A stretch of 64,000 nt of DNA from Paenarthrobacter sp. JL.01a (GCF_025452095.1 NZ_CP104877.1:3286001-3350000), one strand, 5' to 3'; positions 33,189 to 42,302 are shown, numbered from the stretch's first letter. Notes: a model not told the origin generated them from the letters alone. Made by a program: numbers and translations.

Positions 33189-34127
33189 TTAGCGGCTGCT
33201 GCCCGCCAGCAGGCCACGGCGCTGGAGCAGGCGCTTCTCGATCGGGCCGAACACGAGCAGTTCGATGAGAATGCCAACGAAGAGGATCAGGAGGATTGCG
33301 GACATGACGATCGCCATGTCTGACAACGCGCGGCCCTGATCCAGCAGGGAGCCGAGGCCAAAGCCGATGGTGCCGCCCACTGCGATGATTTCAGCGGCCA
33401 TGAGGGAGCGCCAGGAGAAGGCCCACCCCTGCTTCAAACCACCGATGTACCCGGGAAGGGCCGCCGGGAGGATGATCTGCAGGGCCATCTGCAGCCGGTT
33501 CGCGCCGAGCACCGTGCCGACGCTGCGGAACTGCGGCGGGATTTGGTCGACGCCGGAGATGAGGCCGTTGATGATGGACGGGATGGCACCCATGAGCACC
33601 ACGAAGTACACGGTGGCGTCCGTCAACCCGAACCAGATGATGGCAGCAGGAACCCAGGCCACGGATGGCAGGACCTGCAGACCTGAGATGAGCGGCCCAA
33701 AAGCACGCCGAAGAGGTGCAACCTGTGCCAGCAACAGGCCAATCGGCGTTGCCACCACGACGGAAATCAGGAAGCCGATCAGACCGCGTTGCAGGGAGGT
33801 CCAGACCGATTCCTGGACCTTGCCTTCACTCCACAAGACGCCCAACTGGGTCAGTACATCCAGCGGCCCCGGGACCTGGTCGCGGCGCTTGAGACCTAAG
33901 GACACGTAGAACTGCCAGGCCAGAACAAGGACCACGAGCGCCACGATCGGCAGCAGGATGCGCTTCCACTCGATGCCGCGTTGACGGCCAACGTCCGACT
34001 GCAGGTTATCCAGACCCGCTTCAAGGTCGCGAAGTTCGGAGGGGTTGCCTTTGATGGACGGCGAGGTGATGTGGTTCTGGTCGCTCACGGGGAGGGTCCG
34101 CTCTTCGGTGGTCTGGTTACTTGGCAT
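33189..34127 (-). CDS. ABC permease, SsuC/TauC type
   Basis: This 312-aa inner-membrane permease of the nitrate/sulfonate/taurine importer family has about six helices. The EAA loop is near 205-225 (GTVLGANRLQMALQIILPAALPGYIGG region), and GWAFSWRSLMAAEII is the typical downstream block. The first 50 residues are hydrophilic and longer than usual. Its ATG lies 11 bases inside the ATPase gene. It is the last gene of a three-gene importer in the sulfur cluster, so the cargo is probably a sulfonate or another sulfur source. Confidence 0.9.
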   Translation of the reverse strand: MPSNQTTEERTLPVSDQNHITSPSIKGNPSELRDLEAGLDNLQSDVGRQRGIEWKRILLPIVALVVLVLAWQFYVSLGLKRRDQVPGPLDVLTQLGVLWSEGKVQESVWTSLQRGLIGFLISVVVATPIGLLLAQVAPLRRAFGPLISGLQVLPSVAWVPAAIIWFGLTDATVYFVVLMGAIPSIINGLISGVDQIPPQFRSVGTVLGANRLQMALQIILPAALPGYIGGLKQGWAFSWRSLMAAEIIAVGGTIGFGLGSLLDQGRALSDMAIVMSAILLILFVGILIELLVFGPIEKRLLQRRGLLAGSSR

Positions 34128-34848
34128 GGCGGCGGATCTCCTCGCGAAGTCGTCGGGTAATGACGCCGGTCAGCTCCCCTGCGCGGCCGGCATCGGTGCG
34201 GTGTTCCTCAGTGACTTCCCATTCGGCCACGACCCGGCCTGGGCGCGAGGACAGCAGCAGTACCCGCTGGCCCAGGCGCACGGCCTCGCGGACGTTGTGG
34301 GTGACGAAGATGATGGTTCGCCCGGTTTCCTTCCAGATCCGCTCCAACTCATCGTGAAGAAGGTCTCGGGTGATGGCGTCGAGCGCGGCAAACGGCTCGT
34401 CCATCAGGAGCACCTGCCGGTCCTGAGCCAGCGAACGGGCAAGGGCCACACGCTGGCGCATGCCTCCGGACAGCTCGTGTGGGCGCTTGTCGCCGGCTCC
34501 TCCAAGGTGGACGAGCTCCAGCAGCTCGGTTGCCCGCGCACGTCGGCTCGCCTTGCTGCTCGACTTGTCGGCCAGCTGAAGGGCCAGTTCGATGTTGCCT
34601 CGTGCGGTCAGCCACGGGAACAAGGCTGAGTCCTGGAACATGAACGCCGCACCATCGCTGGGGACTTCCAGAGCGCCCGACGTCGGCTGCTCAAGTCCGG
34701 CGATGATGTTCAGCAGGGTGGACTTGCCGCAGCCGGACGCACCGAGGAGGGCGACAAACTCGCCCTGCCCGATCGTGGCGTTGACGTCGTCCAGGACGGG
34801 AGCCCCGTCGCCGAAGCGTTTGCCCAGGTTCTCCAGTACAACTGGCAT
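34117..34848 (-). CDS. ABC transporter ATPase, SsuB/TauB type
   Basis: This 243-aa ATPase has Walker A GASGCGKST near 37-45, the Q-loop in FMFQDSALFPW, the signature LSGGMRQR near 131-138, and Walker B VLLMDEPFAALD. The MRQR form and FPWLT after the Q-loop are typical of sulfonate/nitrate/taurine systems. The start at 34848 has AAGGA upstream; 24 extra upstream residues lack similarity. It energises the permease it overlaps and pairs with the binding protein gene upstream. Confidence 0.93.
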   Translation of the reverse strand: MPVVLENLGKRFGDGAPVLDDVNATIGQGEFVALLGASGCGKSTLLNIIAGLEQPTSGALEVPSDGAAFMFQDSALFPWLTARGNIELALQLADKSSSKASRRARATELLELVHLGGAGDKRPHELSGGMRQRVALARSLAQDRQVLLMDEPFAALDAITRDLLHDELERIWKETGRTIIFVTHNVREAVRLGQRVLLLSSRPGRVVAEWEVTEEHRTDAGRAGELTGVITRRLREEIRRHAK

Positions 34849-34962
34849 GGTCCCGTCCTTCGTTTGTTGTTCGTCAAGCTGGTACTGCCTAAGCCGTATC
34901 CGGGGTCCGGATGCGGCCAAAGGCCGGCCCGCCCCGTGCGGGGCGGACCAGCCTGTTACTGC

Positions 34963-36111
34963 TTAGTCCTGGCCGAGACCGGCGGCGGAGGTCTTCTTGC
35001 CCTCCACCTCGTTCAAGGCGCGGAGGTCGAAGATGCCGTTGATGTCGGCGGTCTTGGTGGTGCCTGCGTCAACGCCGTCCTGGAGGAGCTTCTTGTACGT
35101 TCCTGCCAGGGGGTCGGTGGTGAACTTGATGTTCTGCAGCGCGCGGTCGATCACGTTGGCCGGGAGCGGCTTGCCCGCGGTGTCCTTAAGGACTGCGTTG
35201 ATGGTGCTCGCCTTTTCCGAAGCAGAAGCGGAGTTCAGCCAGTTCACGGATTCGACGTGGCCCTTCAGCAGAGCCTTGACGGTCTCCGGGTGTTCAGCTG
35301 CGAACTTCTTGTTCACGATCAGGATGGTGGTGGTGAAGTCACCCTTGTCCCACAGGTCCTTCTCGTCCACCAGGACCTTCGCACCGGCTTCGAGCACCAG
35401 GCGGGAGGCCCAAGGCTCAGGCAACCACGCGCCGTCGAGCTTTCCGTCTTGGAAGAGCTTCAGGGTCTGGGCGTTTTCGGTCGGGTTGATGTTGACGTCG
35501 CCGCTGCCGTCGGGGTTGGTCTTGTAACCCTGGTGGCCGAGCCAGGCGCGCAGTGCCACGTCCTGGGTACCGCCGAGCTGCGGCGAAGCGAGCACTTTGC
35601 CCTTGAGGTCGGCTGCGGAGTTGATCTCCGGCTTGACCACCAGCTGGGCGCCACCGGAAGCCGCGCCGGCGATGATGCTGATGGATTCGCCGTTGCTCTT
35701 GACGAAGGAGTTGATGGCCGGGTTCGGGCCGATGTACGTGGCGTCGATTGCTCCGGCGTTCAGGGCTTCGATCGCGGCGGGGCCGGCGTTGAAGACCTGG
35801 GTGCTGAGCTTGGTGTCGCCGAGTTCCTTGGCAATGAAACCCTTGCTGGTGCCGACCAGGGCCGGGCCGTGGGTGACATTGCTGAAGTAGCCCAGCTTAA
35901 GCTCCGCGGCCGGCGAGGTGTTGGCAGCCGGTGCTGCCTGGTTGTTGCTGTTCGAGACGACGGAGGCTACGGCTGCGCCTGCGCCGATCAGCAGGACCAG
36001 CCCAACGGCCAATCCGATCTCCAGGGTGCGGCGGCGCTTGTTCTTGGCGGGGGTCTGGCCCGCGACGATGCGGGTGGTACCGGGTTTCGGTGACTCGGGA
36101 GTGTTCGACAT
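34963..36111 (-). CDS. ABC substrate-binding protein, SsuA/NrtT-like
   Basis: This 382-aa protein has an N-terminal cytoplasmic stretch with KNKRRR, one membrane helix (about 30-52) and no lipobox Cys, so it is membrane-anchored rather than a lipoprotein. The periplasmic-binding fold begins at LKLGYFSNVTHGPALVGTSKGF and includes YIGPNPAINSF and GAWLPEPWASRLV, typical of aliphatic-sulfonate binding proteins. AAGGA precedes ATG. It leads the importer operon, and a promoter lies about 105 bp upstream. The cargo is inferred from family and cys context. Confidence 0.9.
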   Translation of the reverse strand: MSNTPESPKPGTTRIVAGQTPAKNKRRRTLEIGLAVGLVLLIGAGAAVASVVSNSNNQAAPAANTSPAAELKLGYFSNVTHGPALVGTSKGFIAKELGDTKLSTQVFNAGPAAIEALNAGAIDATYIGPNPAINSFVKSNGESISIIAGAASGGAQLVVKPEINSAADLKGKVLASPQLGGTQDVALRAWLGHQGYKTNPDGSGDVNINPTENAQTLKLFQDGKLDGAWLPEPWASRLVLEAGAKVLVDEKDLWDKGDFTTTILIVNKKFAAEHPETVKALLKGHVESVNWLNSASASEKASTINAVLKDTAGKPLPANVIDRALQNIKFTTDPLAGTYKKLLQDGVDAGTTKTADINGIFDLRALNEVEGKKTSAAGLGQD

Positions 36112-36216
36112 GGGGGTCCTTAGGAGATTTTTGGGATGCGAAGCGGGGCGAAGATCAGGCCCCTAACATCGCCCATCGAGGGCAAGGAAGGACCGTTCCG
36201 GAGTGGTCATGAGTTC

Positions 36217-36246
36217 ACAGTAGGGACTGTCATATTTCGGCTTCAA
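36217..36246 (-). promoter_or_regulatory. Promoter of the sulfur-type ABC importer
   Basis: On the minus strand TTGAAG (36246-36241) and TACTGT (36222-36217) are 18 bp apart. ACAGT-AGGG-ACTGT (36217-36230) is a perfect inverted repeat overlapping the -10 box and looks like an operator. The resulting leader would be about 100 nt; I see no known riboswitch in it. Confidence 0.6.
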
Positions 36247-36264
36247 TCCCGTAGAAATCAAGGT

Positions 36265-37218
36265 TCATGAAGGGTCACTTGGCGTCATATTGGCCGAAAG
36301 GGCTTCAATGTCCTTCGGGTTCGTACGGCAGCAGCCGCCCAGCAAACGGGCTCCCAGGCCAAGCCACTCCCCCGTGTTGCCAGCCAGAGTTGCGTCGCCC
36401 CGCAGCCCTTCCGCCGGTCCCCACGTCTTGGTCACGGCGTCATACGTCTCCCCCGAATTCGGGTACGCCACGAGCGGTTTGTTGGCGGACTTCCGGAGGT
36501 TGCCCAGCGCCGGGGCCACAAGGTCCAGCGGCACACAGTTAACCCCGACGGCGGCCACGCGCGGTTCCGCGCTGAGCAGCTCAGCCACGTCCGCAAGCGG
36601 TGTTCCGTCGCTGATGTGCGCACTGTCCCGCAACGTGAACGTGAACCAGGATTCGACGTCGAACTCCGCCACGAGCGCCAACAGCGCCTCCGCTTCGGCG
36701 TACGACGGCAGCGTCTCGCAAGCCAGGAAGTCCGCGCCCGCTTCAACCAATGCGGCGATGCGGGGCCGGTGGAAGTCCCGAAATTCCGCGGGAGAAAGCG
36801 TGTAATCGCCCCGGTACTCTGAGCCGTCGGCGAGGTAGGCGCCGTACGGTCCCACCGAGCCGGCCACCAGCAAGGGCCCCGAGCCGGGGTTGGCCGCGAG
36901 GTACTCCTGGCGGGCCTCATTGGCCAACCGGACACTCAGCGAAACCAGCTCCAGCGACTCCTCCACGGACAGACCGCGACGCGCGAAACCCTGCGGCGTC
37001 GCCTGGTAGCTGGCGGTGATGGCGACGGAGGCACCGGCGTCGAAGTAGTCGCGGTGCACCTGCTTGATCAGCTCCGGCTGCTCCAGCAGGACCTTGGCGG
37101 ACCAGAGCGCATCCTCAAGGTCGCAACCGTGGGCTTCTAATTCGGTGGCCAGGGCTCCGTCCAGGACCAGGTCCTTGCCGGCGTCCATGAGGGTGCTGAG
37201 CGTGGTGTTGCGGGGCAT
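36265..37218 (-). CDS. mmuM: Homocysteine S-methyltransferase
   Basis: This 317-aa TIM-barrel enzyme methylates homocysteine, usually with S-methylmethionine, to make methionine. The zinc cysteines are in GVNCVPL near 222-228 and LLGGCCRTNP near 290-299. The N-terminus DGALATELEAHGCDL is typical of MmuM/YagD. GGAAGG is four bases before ATG. It lies between the cysN terminator and the ABC importer. A hairpin with a T-run sits just before its ribosome-binding site, so expression may depend on readthrough from the cys operon. Confidence 0.93.
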   Translation of the reverse strand: MPRNTTLSTLMDAGKDLVLDGALATELEAHGCDLEDALWSAKVLLEQPELIKQVHRDYFDAGASVAITASYQATPQGFARRGLSVEESLELVSLSVRLANEARQEYLAANPGSGPLLVAGSVGPYGAYLADGSEYRGDYTLSPAEFRDFHRPRIAALVEAGADFLACETLPSYAEAEALLALVAEFDVESWFTFTLRDSAHISDGTPLADVAELLSAEPRVAAVGVNCVPLDLVAPALGNLRKSANKPLVAYPNSGETYDAVTKTWGPAEGLRGDATLAGNTGEWLGLGARLLGGCCRTNPKDIEALSANMTPSDPS

Positions 37219-37236
37219 ATGGCCTTCCCAAAAAAG

Positions 37237-37298
37237 AAACCGCGGCTTGTTCGAACATCACGCTCCACAAGGGAGGGGCAGCGAACAAGCCGCGGTTT
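37237..37298 (-). terminator. Terminator/attenuator between cysN and mmuM
   Basis: A 17-bp perfect stem (AAACCGCGGCTTGTTCG and its complement) with a 28-nt loop is followed on the minus strand by TTTCTTTTTTGGG. The T-run ends only a few bases before the mmuM Shine-Dalgarno and start. Confidence 0.85.
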
Positions 37299-37315
37299 TG
37301 TTGCTGTCTGTGTCC

Positions 37316-38719
37316 TTAGATGACGTAACGTTCGTCTTCGTGGTCACCGGGGTGGTCCTTGACCAGACCGGCGGCCAAGGTGTTGCCGTCAATGGGGTCA
37401 ATCACCAGGAAGGCACCCGTGCGACGGTGGTGCAGGTAGTTCTCCAACGGCAGGGCCGCGGCGAGCCGGAGCTGCGCGTTTCCGATGTCGTTGAGTTCCA
37501 GCGTTGACGTCGGCTCCACGGCAAACGTGGCCAGGTCCAGCTTGCCGGTGACGTTGCGGACCAGTGCCTGGACCGTGCGCGTCCCGTGCTTCACCAGGAC
37601 CTTCTGGCCTTCGCGGAGGGGCTTCGGCGACAACCATGCCAATGATGCGTACAGGTCAGCCGAGCTTTCGCGGACGGTTCCGGCCGCGGCGATGGTGTCT
37701 CCACGGGCGATGTCGATCTCGTCAGCCAAACGTATGGCCACGGACTGCGGCGCAGCGGCCTCTTCCAAGGACTGGCCCGCGAAGTCGATGCCCACCACGG
37801 TGGTGACGCGCGGTTCGTGGCCCGGGCTGATGACGGACACTTCGTCACCGACCTTCACGGAGCCTTCGGTGATCTGCCCGGCGTAAGCACGGTAGTCACG
37901 GTACGCCTCCACGTCGAGTCCGGCAGCAACAGCATCAGGGGCCAGGGCACCTTGCGGCCGGATGACCAACTGCACCGGGAAACGGAAGCTTTCCAGTTCG
38001 GCTTCGAGCTCATCGGCGGCCGGGAGGGTTTCGAGGACCTCCAGCAGCGCAGGACCGGTGTACCAAGGAGTGCGCCCGGAGCGGTCCACCACGTTGTCGC
38101 CGTCGAGGGCCGAGACCGGCACCACCAGCAGGTCAGCGACCCCATCGGAACCCAGGCCGAGCTCGCGGGCCACCTTCTGCACGTCGGCCTCGATGTCGCG
38201 GAAGACCTGCTCGCTGAAGTCCACGAGGTCGATCTTGTTCACAGCCACGATCACGTGCGCCACGCGCAGCAACTGCAGCACGGACAGGTGGCGGCGGGTC
38301 TGCTCCAGCACGCCCTTGCGGGCGTCGATCAGTACGACGACGGCATCCGCAGTGGACGCGCCCGTCACCGTGTTCTTGGTGTACTGAACGTGGCCGGGGC
38401 AGTCCGCCAGGGTGAAGCTGCGGCGGTCCGTGGCGAAGTAGCGGTAGGCCACATCGATGGTGATGCCCTGCTCGCGCTCTGCACGCAGGCCATCGGTCAG
38501 GAGGGCAAGGTCGATGCCCCCCTTGTCGCCGCCAAAGCCGCGGTCCGCGGAGGTGCGGGCAACGGCGTCGAGCTGGTCAGCCAGGATGGCCTTGGAATCG
38601 TGAAGGAGGCGGCCCACCAAAGTGGACTTGCCGTCGTCGACCGATCCGGCTGTAGCGAAACGGAAAAGGGTGGTGGGCAGGGCTGTCTCCAGCCCGGCAG
38701 CCAATGTTTCGGTGCTCAT
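37316..38719 (-). CDS. cysN: Sulfate adenylyltransferase subunit 1 (GTPase)
   Basis: This 467-aa subunit drives sulfate activation to APS by GTP hydrolysis. G1 is GSVDDGKST near 25-33, G3 DCPGH near 105-109, and G4 NKID near 160-163. Two EF-Tu-like beta-barrels follow. No APS-kinase domain is fused at the C-terminus, so this is the short CysN, consistent with an APS-reducing rather than PAPS-reducing route. It begins directly after the cysD stop (TAAATG) in the cysH-cysD-cysN operon. Confidence 0.96.
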   Translation of the reverse strand: MSTETLAAGLETALPTTLFRFATAGSVDDGKSTLVGRLLHDSKAILADQLDAVARTSADRGFGGDKGGIDLALLTDGLRAEREQGITIDVAYRYFATDRRSFTLADCPGHVQYTKNTVTGASTADAVVVLIDARKGVLEQTRRHLSVLQLLRVAHVIVAVNKIDLVDFSEQVFRDIEADVQKVARELGLGSDGVADLLVVPVSALDGDNVVDRSGRTPWYTGPALLEVLETLPAADELEAELESFRFPVQLVIRPQGALAPDAVAAGLDVEAYRDYRAYAGQITEGSVKVGDEVSVISPGHEPRVTTVVGIDFAGQSLEEAAAPQSVAIRLADEIDIARGDTIAAAGTVRESSADLYASLAWLSPKPLREGQKVLVKHGTRTVQALVRNVTGKLDLATFAVEPTSTLELNDIGNAQLRLAAALPLENYLHHRRTGAFLVIDPIDGNTLAAGLVKDHPGDHEDERYVI

Positions 38720-39679
38720 TTAGAAGTAGCCGTCCTTCTTGCGGTCTTCCATGGCTGCCTCGGAGATGCGGTCATCTGCTCGGGTGGCGCCACGTTCGGT
38801 CAGGGTGGAGGCAGCGACTTCAACTACGACGTCGGCCACGGTGCGTGCGTCTGACTCGACGGCACCTGTGCAGGACATGTCGCCCACTGTCCGGTAGCGG
38901 ACCAGCTTGGTGATGACGTCCTCGTGCGGAAGCGGCTGGGAGACCTCGCCCACTGCACGCCACATGCCATCGCGGGCAAAGACCTCGCGTTCGTGGGCGT
39001 AGTAAAGGCTGGGAAGCTCGATGTTCTCACGCTCGATGTAGCGCCAGATGTCCAGCTCGGTCCAGTTGCTGATGGGGAACGCGCGGACGTGCTGGCCCAC
39101 GGTGTGGCGGCCGTTGTACAGGTTCCACAGCTCGGGACGCTGGTTGCGCGGATCCCACTGGCCGAACTCGTCGCGGAGGCTCAGGATGCGCTCCTTGGCA
39201 CGGGCCTTGTCCTCGTCGCGACGACCACCGCCGAAGACGGCGTCGAACTTGTTCTTCTGGATCGCGTCCAGCAGTGGAACCGTCTGCAGCGGGTTGCGGG
39301 TGCCATCTGCGCGTTCGGCCAGTTCGCCGCGGTCGATGAATTCCTGGACGGAACCCACCACAAGCTTCAGGCCCAAGCGTTCCACCGTGCGGTCGCGGAA
39401 GTCGATGACCTCGGGGAAGTTGTGCCCGGTGTCCACGTGCAGCACGGGGAAAGGCACCTTGCCCGGCCAGAATGCCTTGGTGGCCAGGTGCAGCATCACC
39501 ACGGAGTCTTTGCCGCCGGAGAACAGCAGCGCAGGCTTCTCGAATTCGGCGACAACCTCGCGAATGATGTGGATGGCCTCGGACTCGAGGGTGTCCAGTG
39601 AGCTGAGACGCTCGACCGAGGGGGCGTCTACTGCCGCTGCAACTTCCACCGTGGACTCCTCTGTTGTGTACGTGCTCAT
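38720..39679 (-). CDS. cysD: Sulfate adenylyltransferase subunit 2
   Basis: This 319-aa catalytic subunit forms APS from ATP and sulfate. The PP-loop SGGKDSVVML is near 54-63; HVDTGHNFPEV, GGGRRDEDKARAKER and FPISNWTELDIWRYI are diagnostic of CysD. I start at the ATG at 39679, which overlaps the cysH stop (ATGA); two further in-frame ATGs upstream lie inside cysH. It forms the heterodimer with the next gene, cysN. Confidence 0.96.
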   Translation of the reverse strand: MSTYTTEESTVEVAAAVDAPSVERLSSLDTLESEAIHIIREVVAEFEKPALLFSGGKDSVVMLHLATKAFWPGKVPFPVLHVDTGHNFPEVIDFRDRTVERLGLKLVVGSVQEFIDRGELAERADGTRNPLQTVPLLDAIQKNKFDAVFGGGRRDEDKARAKERILSLRDEFGQWDPRNQRPELWNLYNGRHTVGQHVRAFPISNWTELDIWRYIERENIELPSLYYAHEREVFARDGMWRAVGEVSQPLPHEDVITKLVRYRTVGDMSCTGAVESDARTVADVVVEVAASTLTERGATRADDRISEAAMEDRKKDGYF

Positions 39680-40410
39680 GTGTGTAGTCCGCATTCTGTC
39701 TTGTCGGATCCTGCCCAGCGGCCGGCTCGGGGGTCTTCGCCCGGGGCCACTTTGCGGGTGCAGGGCTGGCATCCGATGGACGGGTAGCCCTGGCTCAGGA
39801 GGGGGTTGACGGGGAGGATGTTGTCCTCGGAGTACTCCAGCAGCTGATCGAAGGACCAGTCCACCATCGGGTTCACCTTGACCAGGCCGAAGCCTTCATC
39901 CCAAGTGACCACCGCGGTATTCGTGCGGGTGGGGGCTTCGTCGCGGCGGACGCCGGTGAACCACACTTCGTAGCCCGCCAAGGAGCGGCGCAACGGCTGG
40001 ACCTTGCGGAGGGCGCAGCATTGGGCAGCGTCCCGGGCGAACAGGTCCTTGCCCCGCAGGCGGTCCTGCTGCTCGACGGTGTTCTCCGGCAGGACATCCA
40101 CCACGTTTACGCGCAGGTTGGCAGCTACTTCGTTGCGGGTGTCGTACGTTTCCTTGAAGTGGTAGCCGGTTTCGAGAAACAGAACGTCGACGCCGGGAAG
40201 CTGGTCCGCCACCAAGGCCGGCAGCACGGCGTCGGCCATGGAGCAGGCAACGGTCACCGCGGGCAGCTCGAAGTTGCGCGCAACCCAGGCAATGGCTTCC
40301 TCGGCAGTCGCGTTCCAACCAAGCTCCGCGGCACCGGCCTCAGCCAATGCTTTGAGTTCTTCGTGGGACCGCAGCGTGCGGACGGCCGGAAGCGTCTGGG
40401 GATCTGTCAT
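39676..40410 (-). CDS. cysH: Adenylylsulfate (APS) reductase
   Basis: This 244-aa PP-loop enzyme reduces APS to sulfite. The iron-sulfur cysteines CC in AQCCALRKVQPL (about 135) and GCQPC near 217 mark the [4Fe-4S] APS-reductase class, not the PAPS enzyme. ECGLHT at the C-terminus carries the catalytic Cys. The 4-nt overlaps with the sulfite reductase and cysD genes on both sides show tight coupling. No cysC (APS kinase) gene is seen nearby, which agrees with direct APS reduction. Confidence 0.95.
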   Translation of the reverse strand: MTDPQTLPAVRTLRSHEELKALAEAGAAELGWNATAEEAIAWVARNFELPAVTVACSMADAVLPALVADQLPGVDVLFLETGYHFKETYDTRNEVAANLRVNVVDVLPENTVEQQDRLRGKDLFARDAAQCCALRKVQPLRRSLAGYEVWFTGVRRDEAPTRTNTAVVTWDEGFGLVKVNPMVDWSFDQLLEYSEDNILPVNPLLSQGYPSIGCQPCTRKVAPGEDPRAGRWAGSDKTECGLHT

Positions 40411-42149
40411 TGGAGGTCTCCTTCATCTGCTGAGTGTGCCCACTCAGCGAAGGTCTGGCCCTCAGCGCCGACGGCGACGAACTTGCGGACCACGCGCTCC
40501 ACGTAATCGGGCAGGTCTTCCACCGTGACCTTCAGGCCGCGGACGGTACGTCCCAAACCTGCTTCCTCGCGCTCGTTGTTGGCCAGCCCGCCACCAAGGT
40601 GGACCTGGAAACCCGGGGTGGGGTCGCCGTCGGGCGTTGGCAGCATCATGCCCTTCAGGCCGATGTCGGCCGTCTGGATGCGGGCGCAGGAGTTCGGGCA
40701 GCCGTTGATGTGGAGGGACAGTGCCGAGGGCAACTGCTTTGTCTCCACGAGGTCGGCCAGGCGGCGTTCCAGTTCGGCGATGGCGGTGGCAGCGGTGACC
40801 TTGGTTTCGACGATGGCCAGCTTGCAGAACTCGATGCCCGTGCAGGCGATGGTGCCACGGCGGAACACAGACGGCCGGGCGGACAGACCCAGGGTGTCCA
40901 GTTCGGAGATCAGCGGTTCCACCTGCTCCTTGGCGACGTCCAGTATGACGAGCTTCTGGTGCGGGGTGGTCCGCAGCCGGTAGCTGCCGTGCTTCTCCAA
41001 GGTGTCCGCGAGCTTCACGAGTGCCTCGCCCGAGGTACGGCCAACCGTCGGCGCAACACCGATGAAGAACTTGCCGTCCTTCTGCTCGTGGACGCCGATG
41101 TGGTCGCCGGGGGCGCTGGCCTTCGGAGCGGCGGGACCATCGGGAAGCTTGAAGCCGAGGTATTCGTCCTCGAGGATCTGGCGGAACTTGGCAGGACCCC
41201 AGTCGTTCATCAGGAACTTGAGGCGGGCCTTGGTGCGCATGCGGCGGTAGCCGTAGTCACGGAAGATGCTGGTGACACCCAGCCACACCTCAGCGGCAAC
41301 ATCGGCCGAGACAAAGACACCGAGGCGTTCGGCAAGGCGGGGGTTGGTGGACAATCCGCCGCCGACCCAGAGGTCGTACCCAGCGCCGAGTTCGGGGTGG
41401 ACAACGCCAACCAGGGCAAAGTCGTTGATCTCGTGCACCACGTCCTGGGACGGGTGGCCGGTGATGGCGGTCTTGTATTTACGCGGCAGGTTGGCCAGCT
41501 CGGGGTCGCCGATGAAACGCTCGGCGAGTTCGTGGATGAGCGGCGTTGGATCGATGATCTCGTCCTTGGCGATGCCCGCAACCGGAGAGCCGAGGATAAC
41601 GCGCGGCACGTCGCCGCACGCTTCGGTGGTGGAGAGGCCAATGCCCTCAAGACGGCGCCAGATCTCGGGCACGTCCTCCACGCGGATCCAGTGCAGCTGG
41701 ATGTTCTGGCGGTCCGTCAGGTCGGCTGAGCCGCGGGCAAAGTCCACGGAAATCTGGCCGATGACCCGCAACTGCTCGGTGGTGAGTGCACCGCCGTCGA
41801 TACGCACGCGCAACATGAAGTACTTGTCTTCGAGCTCGTGCGGTTCAAGCGTGGCGGTCTTGCCGCCGTCGATCCCGGGCTTGCGCTGCGTGTAGAGGCC
41901 CCACCAGCGGAAACGGCCGTGCAGGTCCGTGCCGTCAATGGAGTCGAAGCCCTCTTTTGAGTAGACAGACTCAATGCGCTCACGGACGTTCAGCCCGTTG
42001 TCTTCCTGCTTCCAGGTCTCGTTGGCGTTGAGCGGCGTGGTGCCATCGACCTTCCACTGGCCGTGGGGCTTGGCCGCCGGACGGGTGCGTGCTGGGCGCG
42101 AAGGGACTGCGGCGTCAGCGGACGCACCGGCTACAGCTGTATCTGTCAT
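40407..42149 (-). CDS. sir: Ferredoxin-dependent sulfite reductase
   Basis: This 580-aa siroheme/[4Fe-4S] enzyme reduces sulfite to sulfide. The cluster motif is TACTGIEFCKLAI-like, IACTGIEFC near 440, with NGCPNSCAR near 485. Two parachute domains are present (ADLTDRQNIQLHWI near 141; LRTTPHQKLVI near 403). Residues 1-30 are an Ala/Pro/Arg-rich lead. The start at 42149 follows TACAGT by six bases, so the message is leaderless. Nitrite reductase is the main alternative, but the overlap with cysH settles the role. Confidence 0.93.
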   Translation of the reverse strand: MTDTAVAGASADAAVPSRPARTRPAAKPHGQWKVDGTTPLNANETWKQEDNGLNVRERIESVYSKEGFDSIDGTDLHGRFRWWGLYTQRKPGIDGGKTATLEPHELEDKYFMLRVRIDGGALTTEQLRVIGQISVDFARGSADLTDRQNIQLHWIRVEDVPEIWRRLEGIGLSTTEACGDVPRVILGSPVAGIAKDEIIDPTPLIHELAERFIGDPELANLPRKYKTAITGHPSQDVVHEINDFALVGVVHPELGAGYDLWVGGGLSTNPRLAERLGVFVSADVAAEVWLGVTSIFRDYGYRRMRTKARLKFLMNDWGPAKFRQILEDEYLGFKLPDGPAAPKASAPGDHIGVHEQKDGKFFIGVAPTVGRTSGEALVKLADTLEKHGSYRLRTTPHQKLVILDVAKEQVEPLISELDTLGLSARPSVFRRGTIACTGIEFCKLAIVETKVTAATAIAELERRLADLVETKQLPSALSLHINGCPNSCARIQTADIGLKGMMLPTPDGDPTPGFQVHLGGGLANNEREEAGLGRTVRGLKVTVEDLPDYVERVVRKFVAVGAEGQTFAEWAHSADEGDLQ

Positions 42150-42155
42150 ACATCG

Positions 42156-42185
42156 ACTGTAGGTCTGGCCAGATTTGGCCAGCAA
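42156..42185 (-). promoter_or_regulatory. Leaderless promoter of the sir-cysHDN operon with palindromic operator
   Basis: On the minus strand TTGCTG (42185-42180), an 18-bp spacer and TACAGT (42161-42156) precede ATG by six bases. Two self-complementary TGGCCA motifs four bases apart (42166-42181) fill the spacer. Further upstream GAAATGTT/AACATTTC (42193-42222) is a second inverted repeat. Either could bind the sulfur regulator. Confidence 0.6.
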
Positions 42186-42302
42186 AGGTCTGGAAATGTT
42201 GAGTCACCTAGGGAAACATTTCGTCACGAACACGCCGACGGCCTTGTTCCGGGGCGCTGGATATGCAGGTCCCAAAAGCCTCGATTTCCTTGCAAACAAA
42301 GG

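Noticed and set aside
36112-36216. A riboswitch (SAM or similar) in the leader of the sulfur-type ABC importer
   Set aside because: I could not find the conserved core of any SAM riboswitch class; only a promoter and an inverted repeat are supported.
40407-42149. Assimilatory nitrite reductase
   Set aside because: Sequence motifs are shared by nitrite and sulfite reductases, but the four-base overlap with APS reductase and the cysDN operon favour sulfite reductase.
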